Made by a program: the position numbers and the translations under genes. 64,000 nucleotides of DNA from Macrococcoides bohemicum (GTDB lineage Bacteria; Bacillota; Bacilli; Staphylococcales; Staphylococcaceae): assembly GCF_042658685.1 (NCBI RefSeq), contig NZ_JBHSQY010000003.1. One strand, 5' to 3'. The notes under the pieces are model-generated. The model saw nothing but the letters and a program-made list of their open reading frames with translations. It did no database searches and was not told the DNA's origin. Position 1 is the first letter of the stretch; each line of letters starts with the position of its first letter. Shown here piece by piece: positions 35,811 to 43,445 of the stretch.

Positions 35811-36626
35811 TTAATAACGAATTAATTTCGTTAAATGATGAGGATGTTCAGCATCCATCGGTACAAAGTTATTATTTAAGTATACATCTCTTAAATTTTC
35901 CGGAACCTCTACTTCTATCCTGATGACATCTTTAAAATGTTTACGGACAAAAGTCGCAATCTGACGCAACACATTTTCATGGATAACATCCACATCTTCA
36001 GTAATATCCATCGCTTTCAATGTAGCGATATCTCCATCAACTTCTAAATCGACAGTTCCTACTTCTTTTTCATCTTTCAGCAATTTAATATTGTCGCCAT
36101 CTTGAACCAATTTTAATTTAGAAACATAGTTTGCGTCTAAGTCTAAATAATAAAGACGTTCCTTGCCGATTGGCCCATTAGGGTTTGTCGCTAAATGCAT
36201 AAAGCCAGCACGCTCATATAAATTCCACGCACCTTGATTCTCAGCATCGACAACTAGGAAAAGATGATCAAAGTTCGGGAATACAGTCTGCGCAAACTCC
36301 GGTATATTCATCATAATTTCAGTACCATAGCCTTGCCCTTGCAACTTATTATTGATTGATAAACTACGCACGTAAACAGCGTTTACTGGTGTGTCATATC
36401 CTTCATGCTGATAATGTTGATGTAGTACAAAGAACCCGACAACCTGCTCATCATGATTAAGCACAACACATGGTCTGCGGTTCGGGTCAAATAAACCTTC
36501 ATCTAAAACTTCTAAAGGTAATGATGAATATATCTTTTGTCTATCTGTTAATTCAAACGCTTCTAATTGAGGTCTATATTCCTCTTTATATTGAACAATC
36601 TTAATTTGAGATCCTATAAATTCCAT
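35811..36626 (-). CDS. GNAT-family N-acetyltransferase with extra C-terminal domain
   Basis: The N-terminal 160 residues are a GNAT domain with the acetyl-CoA loop LQGQGYGTEIMM and DAENQGAWNLYERAGF. Residues 160-271 are a second, beta-rich segment without a recognised motif (KLKLVQDGDNIKLLKDEKEV). Substrate unknown. Found next to rpoE in staphylococci. It is divergent from coaW, with the shared 155-bp promoter region between them. Confidence 0.8.
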   Translation of the reverse strand: MEFIGSQIKIVQYKEEYRPQLEAFELTDRQKIYSSLPLEVLDEGLFDPNRRPCVVLNHDEQVVGFFVLHQHYQHEGYDTPVNAVYVRSLSINNKLQGQGYGTEIMMNIPEFAQTVFPNFDHLFLVVDAENQGAWNLYERAGFMHLATNPNGPIGKERLYYLDLDANYVSKLKLVQDGDNIKLLKDEKEVGTVDLEVDGDIATLKAMDITEDVDVIHENVLRQIATFVRKHFKDVIRIEVEVPENLRDVYLNNNFVPMDAEHPHHLTKLIRY

Positions 36627-36782
36627 AATGTTGCCTCCGTCTGAGATGAATTTAATAATTTACTCAATATATACCCATTTCATCTCAAAATTATCACAAA
36701 ATTTAAACAAAACAGTGAAACGACACAAACAATACTGCATTATAGTATAATGACAAAAACAAATAATAAATGAGGTATTTAT

Positions 36783-37595
36783 ATGAAAATCGGTATTGAT
36801 GCTGGCGGTACTTTAGTTAAAATCGCCATTTTAGAAAATGACAAATTCACATTCAGAAAACAGCTGAGCACCGAAATCCAGGAAGTAGCTGAATGGTTAA
36901 AGACTGTACCTGATGCACAAGTTGCATTAACTGGTGGGAAAGCAACATATCTGCAGAGCTTAATCCCTCAAAATGCATTTCAATCGGTTGAATTTGATGC
37001 AACATTCCGTGGCATCCAATCATTCCTAACAGAAATGAATCTAGATATTTCAAAATTTGTCTTTAGTAATGTCGGAACCGGAACGTCTATACACTTTGTA
37101 GACAACGGTAAACAAATCCGCGCAGGCGGAACAGGCGCAGGTGGTGGTATGATGATGGGATTATCTTACTTACTGACTGGAAAAGTAAATTTCGATGATA
37201 TTGTGACAACAGCAAAAGAAGGAAACCGTGACATTATCGACTTAAAAGTAAAACATATCTATAAAGGTGATAAAACGCCGATACCAGGCGAACTGACTGC
37301 AGCCAATTTCGGTAACGTCCTTCATAACAAAGATACTAAAAACTTTACCGATGCTGATAAAATTGCTTCAGTATTGGGTATTGTCGGAGAAACCGTAACA
37401 ACAGTATCCATTCATGCTGCACGTGAATTCGGTGCCGAATATGTTGTCTATATCGGTTCAAGTTTCTTAAATAATACGTTATTACGCGATATTGTTATGA
37501 ACTATACAATTCTCCGTAACTTTAAGCCTTACTTCATCGAAAACGGTGAATATTCAGGTGCGGTTGGTACATTGAGATTGATGGATGAGCAATAA
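36783..37595 (+). CDS. coaW: Type II pantothenate kinase
   Basis: Phosphorylates pantothenate, the first step of coenzyme A synthesis. The staphylococcal type II enzyme resembles eukaryotic PanK and is not strongly feedback-inhibited. The 270-residue ASKHA-fold protein has GIDAGGTLVKIA, SNVGTGTSIHFV and a Gly-rich loop AGGTGAGGG. It is the only plus-strand gene in this stretch. Confidence 0.95.
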   Translation: MKIGIDAGGTLVKIAILENDKFTFRKQLSTEIQEVAEWLKTVPDAQVALTGGKATYLQSLIPQNAFQSVEFDATFRGIQSFLTEMNLDISKFVFSNVGTGTSIHFVDNGKQIRAGGTGAGGGMMMGLSYLLTGKVNFDDIVTTAKEGNRDIIDLKVKHIYKGDKTPIPGELTAANFGNVLHNKDTKNFTDADKIASVLGIVGETVTTVSIHAAREFGAEYVVYIGSSFLNNTLLRDIVMNYTILRNFKPYFIENGEYSGAVGTLRLMDEQ

Positions 37596-37597
37596 AA

Positions 37598-37631
37598 AAC
37601 GCTGCGTTACTCGTGTAAGTAACGCAGCGTT
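37598..37631. terminator. Terminator between coaW and the SAM operon
   Basis: A 13-bp perfect stem (37598-37610 with 37619-37631), 8-nt loop. The A-tract on the left gives a T-run on the minus strand, so it best ends the SAM-riboswitch operon; coaW transcripts could also end here. Confidence 0.8.
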
Positions 37632-37648
37632 CTGCTTTGCAGACGACC

Positions 37649-37756
37649 TTATTTCTTCCCGATTAATTTCACTAAACTAAACAAAAACGGAATTAAAGTC
37701 GCACTAATAATTGTCGTTGCTACTGCAATGCCTGTAGCATTATTTTTCTTACTCAA
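37649..37756 (-). CDS. 35-residue hydrophobic peptide, third gene of the SAM-riboswitch operon
   Basis: A TTG start at 37756 is preceded by AAGGAGTGA, which overlaps the stop codon of the ATP-grasp gene, and begins 5 nt after that stop. The peptide has a basic start (MSKKNN), a hydrophobic core of about 20 residues (IAVATTIISATLIPFLF) and a basic end (KLIGKK). It looks like a single-pass membrane peptide. A terminator follows 18 bp downstream. The SD, spacing and position make it a credible gene; I do not recognise a family. Confidence 0.6.
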   Translation of the reverse strand: MSKKNNATGIAVATTIISATLIPFLFSLVKLIGKK

Positions 37757-37761
37757 ATGAA

Positions 37762-38940
37762 TCACTCCTTAAGTCGAGCTTCAAATGCTTTTACGCGTGA
37801 TTCTACTACATCTTCATCTCCGTGCCAGATACAGATAAATCGTGATGGGAATCCGTCTTTCTCTTTATAATCTCCATTATAATAGGCAAGCGGGAATAAG
37901 TATCCTGCTTTCACTTCATTCAATATGACATCAAAGAATTTCGCATTATCTCCAGCACTATAATACGCAAGAAACTTCTTATAATCTCCAGATAATACAC
38001 TATCTAATAATAACAGCGAGCTTGAACCGTTCTGTCTGAAGTTAAGGTCGATTGCGTAAATCGCACCTTCGCTATCCACAAGTAAATCAAAGCCAGCAAT
38101 TCCAGCATATCCTGCTTCTACACCATTTTGCATGATTTCCATTCCGGCATCGATGACATTCTGCGGGATATCATGATTTATAATATTCCCACGATATTTA
38201 CCATACTTTTCAGTGATCTGCTGACTTGAACCAATAAACTTAATACCAAGTTCTTCGCTATATGCATATTGTACACAATAATTATGCACTGGCTCAATAA
38301 ACTGTTCGATAATCATCTGCTCTGTACCTTCTGCTTCTCGGACACGTTTAATACTACGTTCAACATCTTCCTGCGTATAGCACAGCATTACGCCATATCC
38401 ACCGGCAGTCGGATGTTCGTCTCCTGGTTTAATCACGAAAGGCAGTGACCACTTGCGAACAGTATTTTCAAACTCTTCAATCGCTACAACGTCACGTTTC
38501 GGTAAGAATTTCCCCTTTGTCCATTTATCCAGTATTGATTTATTGTTAAGCGCTAAAAATTTATTACGCGGTACGACATATTTATCGCCTGATACTAATT
38601 CTTCTTCATGAGCATATTGAAAGAATATCTTTTCTCCATCTGCAACTGCATCGCGTAACACCTGTTCATATGATTCACGTGTATTATACACTCTGAAACC
38701 ATTTGGCATATCAAATCCAACTGCATTAAACAACGCTTCAGTTTTATCTGTCACAGTCGCTTCGTGTACAACGACCGGCATCTCGGCAATTAACAGTTCA
38801 CGTGCGCTCAGTAAATTTGATTGGTGTTCTTCCGGCTGTAGCCATGGATTAAAAGTATAGGATGGGCGTGATGAATACATCACTTTCTCCCCATATAAAT
38901 CTTTCATAACTAATGGTAAGTTGATTGGTTTAGTCCCCAT
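37762..38940 (-). CDS. ldmS: ATP-grasp ligase, probable L-aspartate-L-methionine ligase
   Basis: A 392-residue ATP-grasp enzyme. It has the core features FVIKPGDEHPTAGGYGVML (nucleotide/lysine loop), MIIEQFIEPVHN and the metal-binding end GAIYAIDLNFRQNGSS. From memory, the staphylococcal homologue makes the L-Asp-L-Met dipeptide (LdmS); the SAM riboswitch in front supports a methionine substrate. Its start overlaps the M20 gene by 11 bp, so the two are coupled. Substrate specificity is not proven from sequence. Confidence 0.7.
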   Translation of the reverse strand: MGTKPINLPLVMKDLYGEKVMYSSRPSYTFNPWLQPEEHQSNLLSARELLIAEMPVVVHEATVTDKTEALFNAVGFDMPNGFRVYNTRESYEQVLRDAVADGEKIFFQYAHEEELVSGDKYVVPRNKFLALNNKSILDKWTKGKFLPKRDVVAIEEFENTVRKWSLPFVIKPGDEHPTAGGYGVMLCYTQEDVERSIKRVREAEGTEQMIIEQFIEPVHNYCVQYAYSEELGIKFIGSSQQITEKYGKYRGNIINHDIPQNVIDAGMEIMQNGVEAGYAGIAGFDLLVDSEGAIYAIDLNFRQNGSSSLLLLDSVLSGDYKKFLAYYSAGDNAKFFDVILNEVKAGYLFPLAYYNGDYKEKDGFPSRFICIWHGDEDVVESRVKAFEARLKE

Positions 38941-40114
38941 AAATGTTCTCCTTTAATGTTTCATGTAAATGTTTAATGCGTTGTAGTTCTTCAGGTTTCT
39001 CGATTAACTCGATAGCCATCGTTGCCATTATTTTAGCGCCTTGTAATAAGGCATGGTCTCCGTGTGCGCTTTTCGCTGCTTCACGAAACTCTACTGTGTG
39101 GCCTACGAGCGACGATGGCCCCATCTTTATATGCGGGTGAATCGTAGGAATGATATGACTTACATTCCCCGTATCCGTTGAACCGAAACCAAAATCATCA
39201 TGCAAAATTGGTTCATTATGCATAATAGCATGTTTCTCAAATAAATCATCTAAAAATGTATTTCTGATGAATTCATTGACACCATTTTGAATGTGGTTGA
39301 GTTGATATTCTGCACCTGCTGTAATTGACGCACCTTGTGCTACACGATCAACTTTACCGGTTAATACATCTAAATCTTTTCTGCTGATTGCTCGTGTATA
39401 AAATCTCGCTTTCGTATAATCCGGAATAATATTTGCTGACTTACCACCATCTAAAATAACACCATGCACTTTATCCGTCTTTTTAATATGTTGACGCAGT
39501 TGACCGATACCATTAAAGAAACTGATCATCGCATCAAGCGCGTTAATACCATTATGTGCATTCTCAGAAGCATGCGCAGTCTTGCCAAAAAACTCCACTT
39601 CAAATACGTCTACTGCCAGTGTTGGCACGGTTCTAAACGATTCATGACCAGGATGAATCATCAATGCTACATCACTATCATTAAATAACCCAGCTTTAAC
39701 GTATGATGCTTTCGCACTCCCGTTTACACCACCTTCTTCAGCTGGTGTGCCGAACACTTGAATGACACCGCCTAAATCATCAATCACTTCTTTTAGAGCA
39801 ATCGCTGATAATACGCTAGATGTGCCGATAATGTTATGACCACATGCATGTCCTAAACCTGGCAATGCATCGTATTCTGCTAAATAAGCGATAGTAGGTC
39901 CTGCTTTCTCGCTTTCATACGTTGCGATAAATCCAGTTTCATGTCCTGCAATATCACGCTCTATACTAAACCCTGCATCTTTTAATGTCTTGCTCAGCAA
40001 ATTAGACGCAAAGTATTCTTCGTTGCCTAGTTCAGGTCGTGCATGAATTTCATGACTGATGCGTATGAATTTATCTCTATTTTCATCTATATATTGTAAT
40101 ACTTTGTTATTCAT
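38930..40114 (-). CDS. M20 family amidohydrolase/peptidase
   Basis: A zinc-dependent M20 amidohydrolase of 394 residues. The start at 40114 (MNNKVLQYIDENRDK) has GGAGGAGAG upstream; twelve earlier codons are rejected. Metal-ligand segments are visible: AYLAEYDALPGLGHACGHN and GTPAEEGGVNG, with dimerisation-domain HPGHE. Family members hydrolyse N-acyl amino acids or dipeptides. As first gene of the SAM-riboswitch operon with the Asp-Met ligase, it may degrade the dipeptide or an N-acyl-methionine. Confidence 0.82.
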   Translation of the reverse strand: MNNKVLQYIDENRDKFIRISHEIHARPELGNEEYFASNLLSKTLKDAGFSIERDIAGHETGFIATYESEKAGPTIAYLAEYDALPGLGHACGHNIIGTSSVLSAIALKEVIDDLGGVIQVFGTPAEEGGVNGSAKASYVKAGLFNDSDVALMIHPGHESFRTVPTLAVDVFEVEFFGKTAHASENAHNGINALDAMISFFNGIGQLRQHIKKTDKVHGVILDGGKSANIIPDYTKARFYTRAISRKDLDVLTGKVDRVAQGASITAGAEYQLNHIQNGVNEFIRNTFLDDLFEKHAIMHNEPILHDDFGFGSTDTGNVSHIIPTIHPHIKMGPSSLVGHTVEFREAAKSAHGDHALLQGAKIMATMAIELIEKPEELQRIKHLHETLKENIYGD

Positions 40115-40144
40115 ATTATTCTCTCCTCCGTACTTATAAAAAAA

Positions 40145-40168
40145 AGACATTCCCAGATAGGAATGTCT
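40145..40168 (-). terminator. Terminator of the SAM riboswitch
   Basis: Perfect 9-bp stem (40145-40153 with 40160-40168), 6-nt loop, then TTTTT on the minus strand, directly before the M20 gene. Confidence 0.88.
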
Positions 40169-40175
40169 ACACGTT

Positions 40176-40269
40176 CTTATCTGCCAGCTTACGCTGTAGG
40201 AATTAGCACCTTACATTACTGCAGGTTGCTGGATGTCATCGGGCCCTTCCCTCAATCCGTCTTGATAAG
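40176..40269 (-). promoter_or_regulatory. SAM-I riboswitch (S-box)
   Basis: Read on the minus strand, it has P1 CTTATC/GATAAG (40264-40269 with 40176-40181), GAGGGA, GGCCCGATGACATCCAGCAACC and AGGTGCTAATTCCTA, the conserved S-box core. It is followed by an intrinsic terminator and the M20-ldmS-peptide operon. SAM binding should cause termination, so the operon is expressed when methionine/SAM is low. Confidence 0.95.
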
Positions 40270-40274
40270 TTATT

Positions 40275-40310
40275 GAATTTATAGATAACTATATAGTTAT
40301 CTATAAATTC
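40275..40310 (-). promoter_or_regulatory. 36-bp perfect palindrome overlapping the SAM-operon promoter
   Basis: The whole 36 bp is self-complementary; the left arm is GAATTTATAGATAACT and four central bases are ATAT. Minus-strand TTGACA (40311-40316) lies at one end. After a 17-bp spacer that is one arm of the palindrome comes TATAGT (40288-40293). So the palindrome covers the spacer, the -10 box and the likely start site. This geometry suits a dimeric repressor's operator; no known family consensus was matched. Confidence 0.7.
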
Positions 40311-40325
40311 TGTCAAATATCAAAA

Positions 40326-41963
40326 TTAGTATGTTGGTAAAGTAATTAAGAATTTCGTGCCAGCAACTGAACTGACAACGTCTATCGTGCCGTCATGCAG
40401 TTCCACGATTTCTTTTGCCACAGATAATCCCAAACCACTGCCATTATGATGTTCATTTGTTCTGTTACCACGATAGAACTGTTCAAAGATATGTGTCAGA
40501 TCTTCCTGTGGTATACCTTGCCCGTTATCCGCAATTTCTATAATCGCGTTATTTCCATTCGTATACGTACTGATCCATACTTCAACATTGACATTATGTG
40601 TAAAACTATTCGACACAATATTCGTCAGCACGCGATCCATCCTTGACGTATCAATATGAATCGTCGCATCTTCTTTAAGTATATAGCTTAAACCTTTATT
40701 GCCATATTGAGAGACAAATGCATCGATATATGTTCGCAAACATATTTCTTCTGTATGGAATTGAATCCCGTCACTTTTCAGCTGATAGACCATATTTAAA
40801 TCTTTAAGCAGCTGATCAATATATAATGCTTTATCTTCAATAATGCCGATAAACTTCTTCTGTTCGTCCGGTTCAAGCGGCATACCACTGTTAAGTATTT
40901 TGGCATATCCATAGATTGAACTAAGCGGTGTTTTTAAATCATGTGTAATACCCCGTACCCATTTTTCCCGCTGAATATTCATATTACTTTGGTAATTTTT
41001 ATCATCTGCAAGCTTTCCTGTAAGTTTCGCTATCGCACCATCAATCGGACTATACATACGATATTTACGACGTAACCGACCATTTTTATAGATTCTTTCA
41101 TCATTAAGCACTGAATAGTCACCTTTTGCAAGTTGCTCTACCCATGTTGAAAAGTGTTTTAACGGTTGCGCTAGTCGATTACCTAAAAAGATTGAGAACA
41201 GTAATATAGCAGCCAATACAACGAGATTTATCCATGCATACCAAATTAAAAAATTTTTTATGTCATTCATAAAATCTTTATCATACATATAGCTGTCCTC
41301 TGCAAAGATTGCTTTCGTATCAGCCGGATGTTGATTTTTCTGAACCACATAGTAATTTTTATTATCTTTAAAATATGAAACAAAGAAATATTTCTGGTAA
41401 TTGTCATTATTCTTATGCTTAAATAGCGTACTATTCACGACATCTTCATCAAACTGTCCAGAAATTTTAGTTAAGCCTTTTTTATCTGCAACGAATAACG
41501 CAAGATCGTGTTGCTCTAAATAACGCTGTGCTTCTTTCGAATCAGTTTCAAGCTTACGTCTCGCTTCATTTAATACTTTATTCTCCAAATAGATAACCTG
41601 CTGTCCTTTAGGCAGCTCCCATGTCGTAAATGCTTCAGCACGATATGTATTTAACGGCTGTAATTTGAAATCTTTATCAGACGAATAGATGACCTTACCA
41701 CCCTTGTCTCTTACTACAAGTATGCCGTTGTGCTGTTTAATATAATTAACCATCTCTTTAACCGGTTTAACTTTGTCCCCGTCAAACTTAATATATTCAC
41801 TAATAGCATATGAATCCACACTTTGCATATCTTCCTCAAAGAAACTTTGTTCACTGGTAACCAGAAAATAGAGAAAGAAGGCACAAATAATTAAGGTCAC
41901 TGAAAAATAAAAGATAAGAAAATAACGGATAAAGCGAATCATAAATTTTTTGCTGATGCTCAT
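40326..41963 (-). CDS. Sensor histidine kinase
   Basis: A 545-residue membrane kinase. Membrane segments lie near residues 13-35 and 238-262, enclosing an outer sensor domain of about 200 residues. A HAMP-like linker follows, then the phosphoacceptor H box GITHDLKTPLSSIYG and ATPase boxes (NIVSNSFTHN, EIADNGQGIP, GSGLGLSVAKE). It overlaps its partner regulator by 4 bp. The stimulus is unknown; I could not match it to SaeS, SrrB or WalK, and no ABC transporter sits next to it. Confidence 0.9.
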   Translation of the reverse strand: MSISKKFMIRFIRYFLIFYFSVTLIICAFFLYFLVTSEQSFFEEDMQSVDSYAISEYIKFDGDKVKPVKEMVNYIKQHNGILVVRDKGGKVIYSSDKDFKLQPLNTYRAEAFTTWELPKGQQVIYLENKVLNEARRKLETDSKEAQRYLEQHDLALFVADKKGLTKISGQFDEDVVNSTLFKHKNNDNYQKYFFVSYFKDNKNYYVVQKNQHPADTKAIFAEDSYMYDKDFMNDIKNFLIWYAWINLVVLAAILLFSIFLGNRLAQPLKHFSTWVEQLAKGDYSVLNDERIYKNGRLRRKYRMYSPIDGAIAKLTGKLADDKNYQSNMNIQREKWVRGITHDLKTPLSSIYGYAKILNSGMPLEPDEQKKFIGIIEDKALYIDQLLKDLNMVYQLKSDGIQFHTEEICLRTYIDAFVSQYGNKGLSYILKEDATIHIDTSRMDRVLTNIVSNSFTHNVNVEVWISTYTNGNNAIIEIADNGQGIPQEDLTHIFEQFYRGNRTNEHHNGSGLGLSVAKEIVELHDGTIDVVSSVAGTKFLITLPTY

Positions 41964-42634
41964 TTATCCTCACCTGATTTTAAAATGTAGCCGATACCAC
42001 GTGATGTTAGTAATAATTTCGGTTTACTTGGTTCCACTTCGAGCTTTTCTCTTAACTTTCGGATATGAACCATCACTGTATTATCATCTACAAACTGATT
42101 TTCCCACACCGCTTCATAAATCTGCTCTTTTGTACATATCTCATCCTGATGTTCATAGAGGTATTGCATCAATAAATATTGTTTTCCTGAAAGCAGATAT
42201 TTCTTATCTCTTACAGTTAATTCTGCATTTCGTTCATCAAATGAATATAACGCCTTTTCTTTTTTACCGGACTTCATATAACGCTCGACATTAACCTTTA
42301 CTCTCACCGCAAGTTCCATCGGATTAAATGGCTTTGTAATATAATCATCTGCGCCATTTTGAAAGCCTTTAATCTTATCTCTATCCTGTGTATTGGCCGA
42401 AACATAAAGAATCGGCGCATCGGTCATTTCACGTATTTCATTGCCAAGATCATAACCTGACCCATCCCCAAGATTTATGTCCAATAGATAAGTATCATAA
42501 TGTGTACTAATCATCAACTTCGCCTGTGCAAATGTAGAAGCAATATCAACTTTTCCGAAACCTTCACGCACAAGAATAAACTTTATAAGTTCGGCAATCT
42601 CAAGTTCATCTTCTACAATTAATATTGACGGCAT
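41960..42634 (-). CDS. OmpR-family response regulator
   Basis: A 224-residue regulator. The receiver begins PSILIVEDELEIAEL, with the phosphoacceptor Asp in TYLLDINLGDG and the conserved KPFNPMELAVR. The C-terminal winged helix has VRDKKYLLSGKQ, NTVMVHIRKLREKL and LLTSRGIGYIL, typical of OmpR/PhoB. The start at 42634 follows AAGGAGA; eighteen earlier codons are rejected. It precedes the kinase with a 4-bp overlap. Confidence 0.93.
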   Translation of the reverse strand: MPSILIVEDELEIAELIKFILVREGFGKVDIASTFAQAKLMISTHYDTYLLDINLGDGSGYDLGNEIREMTDAPILYVSANTQDRDKIKGFQNGADDYITKPFNPMELAVRVKVNVERYMKSGKKEKALYSFDERNAELTVRDKKYLLSGKQYLLMQYLYEHQDEICTKEQIYEAVWENQFVDDNTVMVHIRKLREKLEVEPSKPKLLLTSRGIGYILKSGEDK

Positions 42635-42750
42635 ATTTTTATCTCCTTTAAAAACGCATTTCTTTAGTAATAATAACAAAATTCCCACTATTTTTGTATT
42701 ATTCTTTTAATTATGAAAAAACAAGATAGAAGTAATCTTCAATCTCGTTC

Positions 42751-43293
42751 TTATATTATTGAAACATCTTCATGTGATGTTCTATCACTATACCAGTCAA
42801 GAGCTTTTACTGTCATTACGGTGACAAAGATCAGTTTAGACTGTTCATATGCGTGAACTTCAAATGGATACATTTTAGCAAGTTCTCTTTTCACACTATT
42901 ATATCGTTCCATCTCACTCGGATAATATTTTAAATAGCTGGTAAACGCAGTCATTTCTAAAATCTTTTCATGACCAGATGGAAATATATAGAGCTGATGT
43001 GTTCTATCACCTGAAACGCGCTTCACATATTGTAAGCAATCTTTAAATTCCGGTGTAATTCTTTCATAACCTAAATTGATTAAAGCCAGATGCTGCGTTT
43101 CAAAGAGCTGCAAACTTTTAGTGACAATCATCATATCAATAATTGGTTTAGCCGACATACCAGGCACTGCTGTTGAACCGATATGCAATATATTATCGGC
43201 GTGCTCTTTAATACTATTTTTTAATTTTCTGCTTTCATCTAAAAACAAATGCTGCCAAATACTATCATATGGTAAAACAACAATCTTCTTCAT
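42751..43293 (-). CDS. GrpB/UPF0157 family protein
   Basis: A 180-residue protein of the GrpB family, related to nucleotidyltransferases, function unclear. It has VVLPYDSIWQHLF, HIGSTAVPGMSAKPIIDMMI and a YERITPEFKD... core. GSTAVPG-x-KPIIDM is the family signature with the acidic metal-ligand type residues. Start at 43293 with GGTGG upstream. Between the two-component system and the divergent mcc operon; no clear operon partner. Confidence 0.85.
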   Translation of the reverse strand: MKKIVVLPYDSIWQHLFLDESRKLKNSIKEHADNILHIGSTAVPGMSAKPIIDMMIVTKSLQLFETQHLALINLGYERITPEFKDCLQYVKRVSGDRTHQLYIFPSGHEKILEMTAFTSYLKYYPSEMERYNSVKRELAKMYPFEVHAYEQSKLIFVTVMTVKALDWYSDRTSHEDVSII

Positions 43294-43364
43294 ATGCCAC
43301 CAACTTTCAAATTTTGTAATAGTACTATTATATCTTATTGTGACAAAATTCACAAACTATTTCG

Positions 43365-43420
43365 TTGTTTTCTAATTCGTACCATGTTATTATTAATCCC
43401 GAGTTAACCGATAAGATTAC
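43365..43420 (+). promoter_or_regulatory. Promoter of the mcc operon with possible CymR-type operator
   Basis: TTGTTT (43365-43370), 17-bp spacer and an extended -10 TG-T-TATTAT (43388-43393). Around the start site is an A/T-rich stretch with TAATCCC and GATAAGATTA (43394-43418), loosely like CymR boxes that repress cysteine genes in Bacillus and Staphylococcus. The promoter is convincing; the operator is a guess. Confidence 0.5.
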
Positions 43421-43445
43421 TTAAATTATAGGAGCGGAAATAATC

